From Posidonia oceanica (taxonomy: Eukaryota > Streptophyta > Magnoliopsida > Alismatales > Posidoniaceae): DNA of 64,000 bases. Where the stretch lies: the NCBI GenBank assembly GCA_037176725.1, contig JAZBRS010000035.1, forward strand, positions 52,090,001 through 52,154,000, in the 5' to 3' direction. Below are positions 44,098-55,315 of the stretch, piece by piece; the first letter of the stretch is position 1; every line of letters begins with the position of its first letter. The translations under genes and the position numbers were made by a program. The notes below the pieces were generated by a model. It had not been told where the DNA came from, made no database searches, and saw only the letters and a program-made list of their open reading frames with translations.

Positions 44098-45125
44098 CTC
44101 TTCGGTTCTTAACTATAAAGTGACTCTTGTTTTACTTTCTTTTAGACAAAAGGTTGCAAAGGCCTTAAGCAACTAAATTCAAACCTAAATTTCGGGTAGT
44201 GTATCACCTCACCTAAATTCAACAATACAAAGTTGTTGCCTTATATTTGAATATATCTGAGTTCATTTAACTATGTAATAATTATTTTTTCCTGAATAAG
44301 GTTTCCTTCTATCTTACATTATTGAATTGAACCAATTCTAATAGGTGTATAAAATATTTAACGATTTAAATGCAATTAAATCCATGGATTGCCACACAAT
44401 AGCCGTCGAAGTTGACAACTCGTTAGCTTATATAGCAACTTTTGATGGTTGGCAATGTTACTCTTTGTTATTACTAATTCAAGTTGTCCCTTTTCGCGAA
44501 TAATTGACAATTGTCGATGTCTAATTATCTATTTTAATATACTATTTATTTAAGAGAGAAAGAAAAGATATAGACTAAAAACCACGAGAGGATATAAACT
44601 TTATTCTAATCTTTAATTTCATTATGTAAGGTCTACTTATTTCAACAACTATTTTAATCTAAATCTCATTATGTGAGTCCATTAATTCTATTTATGTAGG
44701 ATCTATTTAATGTTAATCTCATTATGTAGGATTTATCTATTTTATTTGTAATAATATATTTATTTGTTTATTCTAATGAATAACTACCTTTTTAGTTTCA
44801 TGTGTGTGGGTTTCTTAAATGTATTTGTTTTCTTTTTTACTTCAAAAAATTAATTATCTGCTATGTACTATTAGTTTAAGAGAAAAAAAATTGAAGATAC
44901 AGGCTAAAAGTAATATAAGAGAGTATTTGGGTTTCTTTTTTCTCATTTATTCTATTTTTTAATTTAACTAAATATTCTTCCTAAACCATATAAATATTTT
45001 AATATCATGTATTTACATGTTTTTGTATTATCTCTTATTTTTTGATGCATTGGATTTTTTGCTTGTTAATGTTCTATTTGTTAATGAACCTAATATTTAA
45101 TCAAGTTTTAAAATAGTTGAATGTT
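44098..45125. other. AT-rich intergenic stretch
   Basis: No gene, repeat or transposon boundary recognised. Confidence 0.5.
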
Positions 45126-45133
45126 CTTACAAT

Positions 45134-47438
45134 TAGGCTTGTAAGAGGTTGGGTCGGATCGGATTTGGGGTCTATCCTTATCCTTACCCGTTCCTTCTTG
45201 CGGGGTGACGGATCGGGTCAATACTCGTTCCAGAAAAGCTTGGCCACTACCCTATCCACTACCCTTTTAGTTAACAGATAGCGGTGCGGGTTGGTAGGTC
45301 AAATGGATGAGTTTTTTTTATTTGTTATGATCATAATTTATACTATTTCATGGCCTTAATTGAGCCTAAAATTGAACCATGACTACAAGAAAATTGTTAA
45401 TAAGACAATAATCTATAAAAAATTTTAAATTGTGTTCATCTAAGATTAATAATAAATTTAACAATATATAACAAGAATAATTCCAACATTATCATTTATC
45501 ACAATAAAACATCATCATTCATCTTGATTCATTGTGTTTATCCAAGAATAATAATAATAAAATTAAAAACAACATAAATATAATATCATTTAACCATACC
45601 ATTCATGATTGATGATTTAAATGTTGAAAGTGTGGATGTGGATTAGGGGGGTGTTTTAAGAAGATGTCGGTGTCTCCATGTACATTGTCAACTTTGTTGT
45701 GATCACCACTCGCCTTTGGGTAGACAAGACACCTGGGGGAGATTACGAAGATACAGGTCCTCGGACCACTAGATCGACGGCTGGATGTCGTCTAGCGGCT
45801 CTCTCGTGTTACGTAAGCTCTTTCCTTCCCTTCAAAACAAAATGACATAGATCTAGATTAGTTCAAATGTAGTAGTCAGTAACAGAAATAAACGAAACAA
45901 CATGACTAAAAAAACAAATACTAACCGGGAGTTGTTCCCCGCATACATATGCTATGAGTCCTATGCTAAGGAAAGTAAAAATGCGATGAGAAATTAGATT
46001 GGAGGAAGATATTCCCTTTCACCCTTATGTTGAATGCAATGAAGTTGAAAGGAGGCATGGTCGGAGCTCCGGCTTAGCTGGTGATACTGGAATGAAGATG
46101 GGAATTGGGTTTCCTTCTTCTGAAAGGTGGAAGATAGGACTTCTGGGTTGAAGGCTCTAGCTCTGGAAGGTGGAGACTTACCACTGACAGGGTGATTCCT
46201 CTCCTAGAAATTCCTCTCTCAAAAATTCCGACCGGGGGGGAATTTCTCTCTCAAAAATTCCGACCCTCAAACCACTGGCCTAGGGGGTCTATTTATAGAC
46301 TCTAGGGGGTGAGGACAGTTGGAGTTCAAAAAATTCTAGAAAAGTGGCAGTTAGGGTTAGTCGCCGGTTGAATTGGCGACTAAGGTTAGCAACCGTCCAA
46401 TCAAAATGTGGGAAGACCCGGGAACGAGGCCACGACTATTAGTCGTCGATTGAGTTGGCGCCTAACGGTCAAGGGGTCGTGAGAAATAACCGTGGAAAAG
46501 CGGTTCAAAGGAGCCACAATCATTAGTTGCCGGTTGAGCTGGCGCCTAATGGTCGAGGGTCGTGGAAGGTAACCGCTGCAGTTCCACAACCGCTCAGTAG
46601 CCGGATGAGTTGGCGCTTGAGGGTTGAGAAGGATCGTGGGAAGCAACCGCTGCAGTCCACGATCGCCCAGTCGCCGAGTTAGTTAGCGTCTAAGTGGGTT
46701 GCCTCCACAGATGGCAGTTGAATTGGCCACCTCTGCTGTTGGCAACTGACTTAGTCGCCTTCGTAGCTGGCAACTGCCTGAGTCGCCTCTCCAGCTGGCA
46801 ACTAGTAAGCTTAGGTCATTTCTAGCCCTCTTTCCTGGTTTTGGCCAGAGAAAATAAGATAGAAAGCTGGGAAACTACAGATAGTCTATGAAATCAAGAA
46901 GGCATCTCTATTAACTCAAATCTGCCACGAATCTGAGTAGAAGTAAATGATACCCAGGGTATTCGGACTTGCCACGAGCCTGAGTGAGTTAGCTCTACCA
47001 CAGCCAACAACCTGAGTCTAGGTAGAATCAAGTGATGCTTTGAAGAAATCAAGGAATATCTAGAAGACGTGTTACCAAAACTTAGGCACAAGATTTGGGG
47101 TGCCTCAAGGTTTCTATCCTTAAGAGAACTCTCAGAAATGCGAAAATAGGATATGTATAGAAAGTATTTTCAAGAATATAACAAAACACCAAATTCTTTA
47201 ATCACCATCCATAATTTAAAAGTATAGAGTATTATCAAGAATATAATTAAACACAACTCCATGATTCATGGGGTTAATGGGTTAGCGGATGACCTAAAGT
47301 AGTCTATCCTTACCTTTTTCCATTAAAAGGATTATTAAGTAGGTAACAGGTTAGTAGGTGAATAGGTGGATAAAATCTTTACCTACAGATTAGGTAAGAT
47401 CGGATTAGCAGATGAAACTCAACCCACTTACAATCTTA
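45134..47438. mobile_element. hAT-like non-autonomous element
   Basis: Ends TAGGCTTGTAAGAGGTTGGG (left) and TAAGATTGTAAGTGGGTTGA (right, reverse complement), flanked by CTTACAAT (45,126-45,133) and CTTACCGT (47,439-47,446), an 8-bp duplication with two mismatches. Subterminal GGGTCGGATCGG and GGTAGGTCAAATGG motifs are typical of plant hAT MITE relatives. Without the inserted solo LTR it is about 0.77 kb and has no transposase. Confidence 0.6.
45631..47159 (-). mobile_element. Solo LTR of family B in the hAT-like element
   Basis: Plus-strand ends TGTGGATG...GGATATGTATA; GAAAG flanks both ends (45,626-45,630 and 47,160-47,164). Homologous to 11,104-12,749 and 39,684-41,561. Minus-strand TATAAATA at 46,297-46,290. 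It carries hairpins of the TTAGTCGCC-N9-GGCGACTAA type, the best being perfect at 46,357-46,383, with further weaker copies to 46,800. Confidence 0.93.
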
Positions 47439-47446
47439 CTTACCGT

Positions 47447-48616
47447 TCGTGTCAAATCCAAAAGTTTATTAGGTAGGCAAAAATTGCAACATAAGGATAG
47501 CGGCATGTTCTTTAGATACAGCACCTCCTGTGAGTATAAAAGTCTGGGCAACATAAGCTCTGCAATTTGAAGAATGAATTAGATAATTTTGATATTTGAA
47601 ATGATAGATAAAAAGATTTTTATTAAAAAAAAAAGGATAAAAAGATCCAATTGCGAAGGATGTGAGTGAAGCGAAGGAACTTTATCATGACATGACATAA
47701 CATGACATGCCAACAAATCAAAAGAATGATGGTGACGTAAAATAGACCAACAGGCAACAGTTATCACTGAGAGCTTTTTAAAGGATGTCCACAAGTTTTT
47801 TCTCCTGTTGGGCGTACATATTTTATAAATAAGAAGGAGAAGAAGAAGAGAGCAGCGGGAAAATAACAAAATCGAAACGGAGGACCTTCAAATAAAATTC
47901 TCAAAACTGTACAGTTTTTTCTTGAGTAAAATTATCTTTAGGAGCTCATAAAAATCCACAAAAAGCAAGAGAAGTTTCGCCTAGCACAGGAGGTGTACCA
48001 AATTCCGAATTGTTTTGCACCGAGTACTGACAAACACACAGGAGACGTTCAGCTTGGAGCACCAAAGCCGAAGAGAAGCTCGAGTGGAAATAACGTCGTC
48101 TGCTGCCGGACAACACGGATCCGTCGCATTCCGTGAAACACAACATTGGAGCACCACCATTCGTTTACTTGAACCTACACCATTTATTTAATGAAACCTC
48201 AATCGCAATTATGAGTTGCCATCATCACAGCATCATGCTTGTGTCATACGACAATCGTAAACTTCAACCCCTTGTTTAAATAAATAGAGAAATAATCCCG
48301 GATAGGCCGCTGTGCCCTGTCCGGTGATTCTTCATTAGTCTTTGGAGACAGATTATTTGAGAGAACAGATTTTCTACCGCACGGTCCATCCAAATGCTCC
48401 CCTTGCACACAAGGGGAGGCCTATGTTTTGTTTTATTTATTTTTTATTTTTCAACTACAGACGATTGTACGTTCTACCTACAGCTGAAAATTTTCGAAAG
48501 ACTTCTCATCAGCCCTTCCTAACGTGATTGAACAAGGCTAAACACCAAACCGAGCAACACAGGGCAGAACGCACACAAACATACCATCATGCAAGATGAG
48601 TTTACAAAGAGAAGGT
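47447..48616. other. Intergenic stretch downstream of the zinc-finger gene
   Basis: Short open frames only; none has a recognisable domain. The minus-strand frame 48,146-47,946 (66 codons) has no support beyond being open. Confidence 0.45.
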
Positions 48617-48622
48617 TTTATT
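48617..48622 (-). terminator. Polyadenylation signal of the zinc-finger gene
   Basis: AATAAA on the minus strand, about 260 bases after the stop codon at 48,879. Plausible because it is the first canonical signal downstream of the reading frame. Confidence 0.5.
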
Positions 48623-48878
48623 AAACAATCATATAAAACCTTCATTTACAGCAACCACAACAAAAGGAAGAAAGCTCTCAATTTTGGAGGCTTTCAGTTA
48701 AGGACACGTTTTAGATAGAAAACAGTGCCAATTTTTCGAACTTCAACTCCAAACAGCTTGCATGTCTTTGAGCAAGACATGAATACAACCAAACAGCAAT
48801 ATAGAAGTACATTGACAGCTAAACGAGTTCGTAAACTACCAACTCCCTGAATTTCCTGTAACCAACTATACAAAAAAA

Positions 48879-50882
48879 CTATACTGAACCATCACCAACG
48901 TTTACATTGTGGAAGCTACCTCCTAACAGAGACATGAGCCCACCGCCGTGCACTCTTCCCTCGGGTACTGCAAACTGGGACTGGCTGTTCTCCCTACTAC
49001 CGCTAACGCCCTCTGCACCCATCGTTCCTGATGAGAACTTCATAGAGTAAGGAACAAGCACCTGAGGAGGTATCAGAAGTGGTGTCATCCTTGTGTTGCT
49101 TTCTGATGCACTTTCTGGGGAAGATTTATAGTCATTGTCCACACTGCTTCCCAAGGTTGTTGACGCAGAGACGAGGCCATGGAAGAGTGCAGAAGTGATC
49201 ATGTTACCATTCTTCCCTGCTTCAATATCCTTGCTAACGGCCATCATGCTCCCGTGTGCTGCACACAGCCCGCTCTTTCCCCTTGCAAACTTCTCGCAAC
49301 CTTGTGCCCAGCTACACCGCTTTCCACCACCATGTGCCTTGCAGAAATCTGTACTCCCCTGTGCACTTTTGCCACATCCATCAAATTTGCAACGCTTCCC
49401 TCCACCATGCCTCACACAATAATTGGTGCGGCCCCGGGCACTCTTGGTGCAACCAGGCACTGCACATCGCTTTCCCCCACCATGAGCAACGCAATAGTCT
49501 GTCCCACCGTGGACACTTTTGGGACAAACCCCTCCACCTTCATAAAGACAACGTTTCCCTCCACCATGCCCCTTGCACAATGGTGTGCTTCCCTCTGCTC
49601 CCTTGGTGCAACCCTCAAAAATACATCGCTTGCCACCACCGTGGGCCTTGCAGTGCATGGTGCTCCCTTGTGCTCCCTTGTTGCATCCCAGATATTGGCA
49701 TCTTCGGCCTCCTCCGTGAGAGATGCACAGGCCTGCCTGTCCTTCAGCACTGCGTGTGCATCCTTCAACAGCGCATCTCTTTCCCCCACCATGTCGGATA
49801 CAGAGACCAGATTTGCCACGTGCAGCTCTCGTGCAGCCTTCATGACCACAACGACGGCCACCTCCATGTGCAATGCAGAAATCAGTTTTCCCCTCAGCAC
49901 TTTTGGTGCATCCAAGTTCCTGACACCGCCTCCCTCCTCCATGAGCCTTGCAGAAAGCCGTTCGACTCTCAGCACCTTTGTTGCAGCCAGGTTTCTGGCA
50001 CCTCTGCCCACCTCCATGAGCAATGCATAGTCCTGATGCCCCTCTAGCCCCTTTAGAACATCCCTTGAATCTACACTTTTTGGGCTGATGGTGATGGTTC
50101 TGAGAATCACATACTGTATCAGCAATTTTGGAATCAGAAACCACTCCTACAGAACAATCAGTGGTGGCTGAAGGCTCAGGGCTGAATTGAAGGTGATGCT
50201 GGACATCCTTGGGCTCAGACATGCTTTTGTGACCGCTACCAGTGTCATGCCTTGGAGCAAGAAGAAGTGATGGCATGTACCCACCAAAATTTCTCTTGGC
50301 AGATGATGAGCCCTCATCAGTAATTGATGGGAATGGACTTCTTCCAGTGGGATAAAACTGGCTTTCAAGAGAAGCTGGACTTACATGGCTCTGTTCCAAG
50401 CTTATAGCTGGTTCAACTGTTCCACTAGAAAGTCCAAGCTGTAACATTCCAGAATCAACATGACTGCCCAAACTTTGGCTAAACTCAGCAGAAGATTCTT
50501 TTTGTTCAGTAACTCCGACAGGATAAGTTTTATTGCAGTAAAAGCTTGGAGTCGGACCCAATCCGAGAAACAATGTGCAGCCATCATCAAGGGCAGGAAG
50601 TTCCTTATTCTCTGAATGTCCTACTCTGGCAGTATTATTCATTCCAGGACCAAAGTAGTCAAGACTCAGTGGCATATCATTGAACTTATCATTTTTTTTA
50701 CAATTCGAGATGCATCCATTTCTATAAATTAGGACATCTGTCATGTTGAAATCCATCTTTTTGCAATGGAGGAGGAAGGCAAATAATGGAAAAGGTTCAA
50801 ATGCAGTATTAATGTACTTGGAAGCAGGAGTTTGATAACAGCTAATTTCATATAACTTCACAGCCATCCATAGAACAGGCAA
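48879..50882 (-). CDS. WRKY19-like / loricrin-like zinc-finger-repeat protein
   Basis: Uninterrupted 667-codon frame; the true start may be the second in-frame ATG at 50,756 (MDFNMTDVLI), giving 625 residues, since residues 1-42 look like translated 5' UTR. Residues about 270-545 are eleven tandem repeats of 24-28 residues, C-x4-C-x10/11-C-x3-H ending in HGGG(K/R)R, for example CQKPGCNKGAESRTAFCKAH. These are the zinc-finger repeats found in the WRKY19 family and in Arabidopsis proteins annotated loricrin-like. No WRKY domain is visible. The N-terminal part has two LxLxL motifs (LFLGL, LQLGL), the pattern of EAR repressor motifs. A nuclear regulatory role is inferred; the biochemical function is not established. 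It is the only intact gene in the window. Confidence 0.92.
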   Translation of the reverse strand: MPVLWMAVKLYEISCYQTPASKYINTAFEPFPLFAFLLHCKKMDFNMTDVLIYRNGCISNCKKNDKFNDMPLSLDYFGPGMNNTARVGHSENKELPALDDGCTLFLGLGPTPSFYCNKTYPVGVTEQKESSAEFSQSLGSHVDSGMLQLGLSSGTVEPAISLEQSHVSPASLESQFYPTGRSPFPSITDEGSSSAKRNFGGYMPSLLLAPRHDTGSGHKSMSEPKDVQHHLQFSPEPSATTDCSVGVVSDSKIADTVCDSQNHHHQPKKCRFKGCSKGARGASGLCIAHGGGQRCQKPGCNKGAESRTAFCKAHGGGRRCQELGCTKSAEGKTDFCIAHGGGRRCGHEGCTRAARGKSGLCIRHGGGKRCAVEGCTRSAEGQAGLCISHGGGRRCQYLGCNKGAQGSTMHCKAHGGGKRCIFEGCTKGAEGSTPLCKGHGGGKRCLYEGGGVCPKSVHGGTDYCVAHGGGKRCAVPGCTKSARGRTNYCVRHGGGKRCKFDGCGKSAQGSTDFCKAHGGGKRCSWAQGCEKFARGKSGLCAAHGSMMAVSKDIEAGKNGNMITSALFHGLVSASTTLGSSVDNDYKSSPESASESNTRMTPLLIPPQVLVPYSMKFSSGTMGAEGVSGSRENSQSQFAVPEGRVHGGGLMSLLGGSFHNVNVGDGSV

Positions 50883-51102
50883 AATGGAAATATGAATGAA
50901 ACTTGGTTGTGCAACCTCCGCTTACAAAACCAGATGTATCTGCCCTGTCCATGACTCCTTGGTTGGTCACGGAACTTTTAATTGGAAGGCTGCAGATAGC
51001 CCAACATTTCAGATGTACTCATAGGACAGAAGGTTTAAGGAAGGCCCAAACTATACTAGACCAGAACATCCAACAACAACTAGATTGCAAAATGAAGATG
51101 AC

Positions 51103-53406
51103 CTGAAAGAAATTAAAAAAAAAGATAAGAATCAGACAATCAGTTGTTTCAGATAAAAATGAAGTGACTAATTTGTCAACATAAAATCACCACACTTGCC
51201 ATTTATCTCTGAAATGTTGTTGTTGTTTTAAACTGCTGTTGGCTTGCCACTGGCATTGCCAGTTTACTTTCAACCACTATGGTCAGTTGTTTTAGTTGCT
51301 GGTTCATTTGCTTTCTCTGTAAACTTCATTGAATTGTGTCTTAATATTATCTACCTTCTTTCAAAAAAAAAATTGTCAACATAAAATAGGAAATGCAAAA
51401 AAAAAGTACAAACCAGCATATAGGATCAATGGCTGGATTATTGTTCTTACAAATCAAAGTAAATCAAATTCTCAAATTTAGTTAAAATTAGCTTGATCAA
51501 AAGTTATTGGTTGAAAATGAAGATTAACTATAGACTACCCCTAAAAATAGAAATATGTCTTCTTTCTATTAAGCAAAACAAATATTTATTCAATCAGGAG
51601 TAATGTAATATACAAATACTAGTAAATAAAAAAATATCTTTGAAGTCAAAGCAACAATATTATCCAAACATACATGCTAAGGCACACATGCAATGTAAAA
51701 AAATTTAATAACAACAGAGACACGCATGCCATGTAAAAAAAATGTCAAAATTACTGAAATTATCAGAATCCAAAATTTAAAGATGTCAGATAAGCATATG
51801 AAAAGAATACTTACTCAGGAAACCATAAAAGCATAAAGGTGAATGTGTTGTAAACAAATAATAAGTGGCTGCATTGGACAAGAGAACGACTCATATACAA
51901 AAACACCAAAGGATAAAAGCAAATAATGGAACATGGCAGTCTTGTCACAGTTTCCTTCTCAAACAAACAAGCATCCTTCCAACATGCATTTTTCTCATTT
52001 GGCAACATGTATCTAGATTTCAAAATTGATTTTCGAAGTTGTGAAATAATAGAGAGCTTTCAAGTTAAACAATATATAAAATAAACTAGTAGCAGTGTCC
52101 CATGGTACTGGAGACTTTTAACACATTAAATTCTGCTTTCTCAGAAAATTGCAATTGGGTTAAAACCTCACTAACACTAAAATTTCCCATAAGGTGATTT
52201 CAGTATGCCGAACTATTTTACACTGCAATATAAGCCACATGTTTCAAAATTTGAAGAAATCTCTTAACTATTGATCTCCAAACAATCTCTTGTTCATGTT
52301 AAACACCAGCAAACATAAGAATTAGCACAGAAATATAGATCCGGTGGTTACAGACATCAAGGTTGATAAGAATTTCTAACTGATTTAAAACACAAGTTGC
52401 AAAAGAAAGGATGCTGAAATATACACAACATAAAAATATAACATAAACCGTGGGAAACATACATATCTTAATGAAACTTCGAAATTCCAAAAAGTGTAGA
52501 AAAGCAAGAGAAAAAAGAAAAGTACACAAAAATTATGTTAGCGAAACATCTCCGCCATATAATACCTAGACCAAAGAAGAAAATCTTATCAAGACAAATA
52601 CCTAAATAGGAAATGGTACACGTCCAAATTAATTGCAAACTGTAGGTGAGTAGCTATATGATTAAACAACAGTAACAAATTTCCTACCTTATATTAAAAA
52701 CAACAGTAGCAAATAAGAACAGCACTTAATCCTGCTATGTGACAAAAAAAACATATATTTTTGACATTTAGTTAGGATAGAGACAATTTCCACTCTTAAA
52801 TTCCGATACCTTCCAGCATAGAAATCACTCGTAGAAAAAATGAAACATGTATCCACCCACAGTATAGGAATACCAAAAAACATGTTTTATAAAGCTTCAG
52901 CAAATTTGCAGGCAAAGTAAATAAAAGGAAGCTGTATCCCCAAACAACACTATCCTCTTGTAACAAGTTGACAAGCAAAGCAAAGAAATCACTTGTACAG
53001 TGGCAAACTACTCCCAAAATCGAAAAATCCCATCTTATAACAAAAAAAAAAACACCAAGCAGAAGATAAGCAAAACCAGCAAACGGCACATACCAAAATC
53101 TCAGCTCAAGACGCCAACCCACTTTAATAAGGAGAGAAAAGAAAAAAAATCTCCAAAATAAAATGAAGAAGCCCTCATGCAACCATCACAACCACTTTAA
53201 TTGGCAAATCGAGAAAACCAAACCACCAAAAAGAGAGGGGAATAAAGGACAGAAAGAAAGGGGGGAAACCCACCAACAGATCTACATGCACCCGACCGGA
53301 AAGGAGCAAACAACCCAGCAAGGAAAAGAGAAAAGAAGGAAAACCCAAGAAGAGAAACTATTGCTATATCTACTACAAGGCTGGCTGCACAGCTGTTGGT
53401 ACTCAC
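51103..53406 (-). other. 5'-UTR intron of the zinc-finger gene
   Basis: Predicted 2.3-kb intron: donor TTTCCG|GTGAGT at 53,407/53,406 and acceptor TTTCTTTCAG|GTCATC at 51,103/51,102 on the minus strand. The downstream exon joins the coding exon without a further needed splice. A SINE-like insertion lies within it. Other internal exons cannot be excluded. Confidence 0.65.
51188..51372 (+). mobile_element. SINE-like insertion with 15-bp TSD
   Basis: A 185-bp segment ending in a poly(A) run is flanked by perfect 15-bp direct repeats TTGTCAACATAAAAT (51,173-51,187 and 51,373-51,387). This is the signature of target-primed reverse transcription. No pol III A/B boxes were confirmed, so it could also be a truncated LINE end. 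It lies antisense in the intron of the zinc-finger gene. Confidence 0.72.
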
Positions 53407-53650
53407 CGGAAAAGCAGCAGCAGATGGCAGTGGGGGGAGAAACCCAACCAAAGAGTGGTAGCTTTTTGATCAGCCAGCCTCCTTTACAGAAGAAATGGAA
53501 TGCAAGGAGGAGACAGTACAGCGTCTCCAAGGATCTATCTATCTATCTATCTTCTGCCGGTGGTGTGATGGAGGGAATGGTGTTTTGTCGTGTGGTGATA
53601 GAAGAGGAGAACAGGAAGAACAAAAGAAAGAAATAAGGAAAGGAAAGAGG
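53407..53650 (-). other. 5'-UTR exon and promoter-proximal region of the zinc-finger gene
   Basis: Pyrimidine-rich on the minus strand with a (GATA)n run at 53,537-53,553, no ATG, and a good donor at its end. Transcription probably starts near 53,600-53,650. An AT-rich AATAATAAAAAATT near 53,705 could act as a TATA region; this is weak. Confidence 0.5.
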
Positions 53651-53709
53651 AGTAGTTATTTTTCGCTTTCTGTTCGGTGGCGATATTTCTAATACTGTAA
53701 TTTTTTATT

Positions 53710-54245
53710 ATTTTTTGGGAACAAGATCAAGAAAAAAAACAAAAGCATCCATCGGCTTCACTTCAATACTCTCAATTATATCGGGGAACAAAATGGGTGA
53801 TACATCCACCCCCCGCCGCAGCAGCCACCCAGGAGTGACAATGATTGAGCTGTCCGGGGGCAAGGCGACAAAAGACGGATGGTGGGAGGGGCGCTGGTGC
53901 TCCACGTATGAGTATTTGGGTGCTAATATCGAATTGCTTAAAGAAATATGTTTCGATCATTTCGTGGGTGGAGAAACAGGATGGAAGAACCGATACCGTC
54001 AAAACGGAGGTGGTATTATAATTAGGGATGCAAACCGTTATTCGTATCCTTTCTTATCCCTCAAAAAGCTAAGAACGGATACGGTTATATGTATAGTTTT
54101 ATAAATTAAAGTAGATAGATATAAATCTAGATATGTTTTTTGATTTTTGAATGGATGAAAAGGATAATTTATGGATATTTATATAATATAATATAGAAAA
54201 CATATCTAATGCATGTTATCTCAAATCCTTAGATGAGACTTCAAC

Positions 54246-54307
<62 letters not shown>

Positions 54308-54516
54308 GACTCGCACCATGACTCTAATTCTCTCACTCGCAATCCTCTCTCTTACTTGCTTCTCTCTCTCCTCTCTCCCTCTCTTTTTAGGAAGATCGAC
54401 AAAAGTCATTAGCAACGTAGCTAGAGGATGATGACAAAGCAAAAAGAAGGTCAACGGTGACGCTGCAATGTGAAAGTCAACAACGACACAACAAGAATGA
54501 CGACAAAGTAAAAAGA
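53710..54516. other. Intergenic stretch with (CT)n microsatellite
   Basis: No gene. A (CT)n run of about 50 bp lies at 54,250-54,304. TTAGGGATGCAAACCG at 54,023 resembles a hAT-MITE end, but no partner end was found. Confidence 0.6.
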
Positions 54517-55315
54517 CACTACTAAAAAATAGGAAATCGTGAGGACATATGTCCTCGTAAAATCCTCATTAAGTCCTCGCAATGTCCTCGCTAATGGCCT
54601 TAGCGAGGCAATTGCGAGAATAAAAAGTCTCGCAATTTTCACGTCGTTAAAAGCCATTTGCGAGCAAATTTCCTGGCTGAGTCCTCGCTAAAAACTTGCA
54701 AAGGCATAGCAAGGGAACAAGTCCTCGCAATATCCTCGCCATTACTCGTAATCTCCTCGTAAAATACACGTTATGTCCTCGAAAAAAAATAAAAAAAATT
54801 AGGAAAAAATAAAAATTGCGAGGATAAGTCCTCGCTACATCCATGCAATATACTCATTATCTATTAGCGAGGATATTGCATGGAATTAGTTCATCGTAAT
54901 GTCCTCGCAAATATTTCGCTATAGCCTTGCTATATACTCGCTAATTTTGAAACTGCGAGGAAATAGCGAGGATATATCCTCGTTATTCCTGTCCATACCA
55001 CTGTTTTAGCGAGGATTTAGTGAGGAAAAGTCCTCGCTAATTCTGAGCAGTGAAAAAAAAACTATAACATCCACATCCACAAAAATAAAGATTAATATAC
55101 TTGTTAACATGACATTCATATGCATTCACAAAAATTTAATTACACATACATTACACATCCACAAATTTTATAAAAAAAGTATCAATTGATATTACGACAT
55201 AATTAAGGTTTTACATATCCATTTGTTCACAACATTCATGATATTACAACACTGAAATGATATAATACAAGTCACTCATCCCCATACAAGTCAAAACGAT
55301 ATAGTACAAATCATT

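Noticed and set aside
49179..50125. Long open frames of 237-283 codons overlapping the zinc-finger gene (two on the opposite strand, one on the same strand in another frame)
   Set aside because: They are shadows of the repeated zinc-finger codons: low-stop frames of a repetitive coding sequence, with no domain of their own.
53163..53636. 157-codon plus-strand frame
   Set aside because: Antisense to the predicted 5'-UTR exon and intron start; lysine/glutamine-rich without a domain, whereas the minus strand has good splice sites.
54017..54200. hAT-MITE-like TTAGGGATGCAAACCG end
   Set aside because: Only one end seen; no inverted partner or 8-bp duplication found, so not reported as an element.
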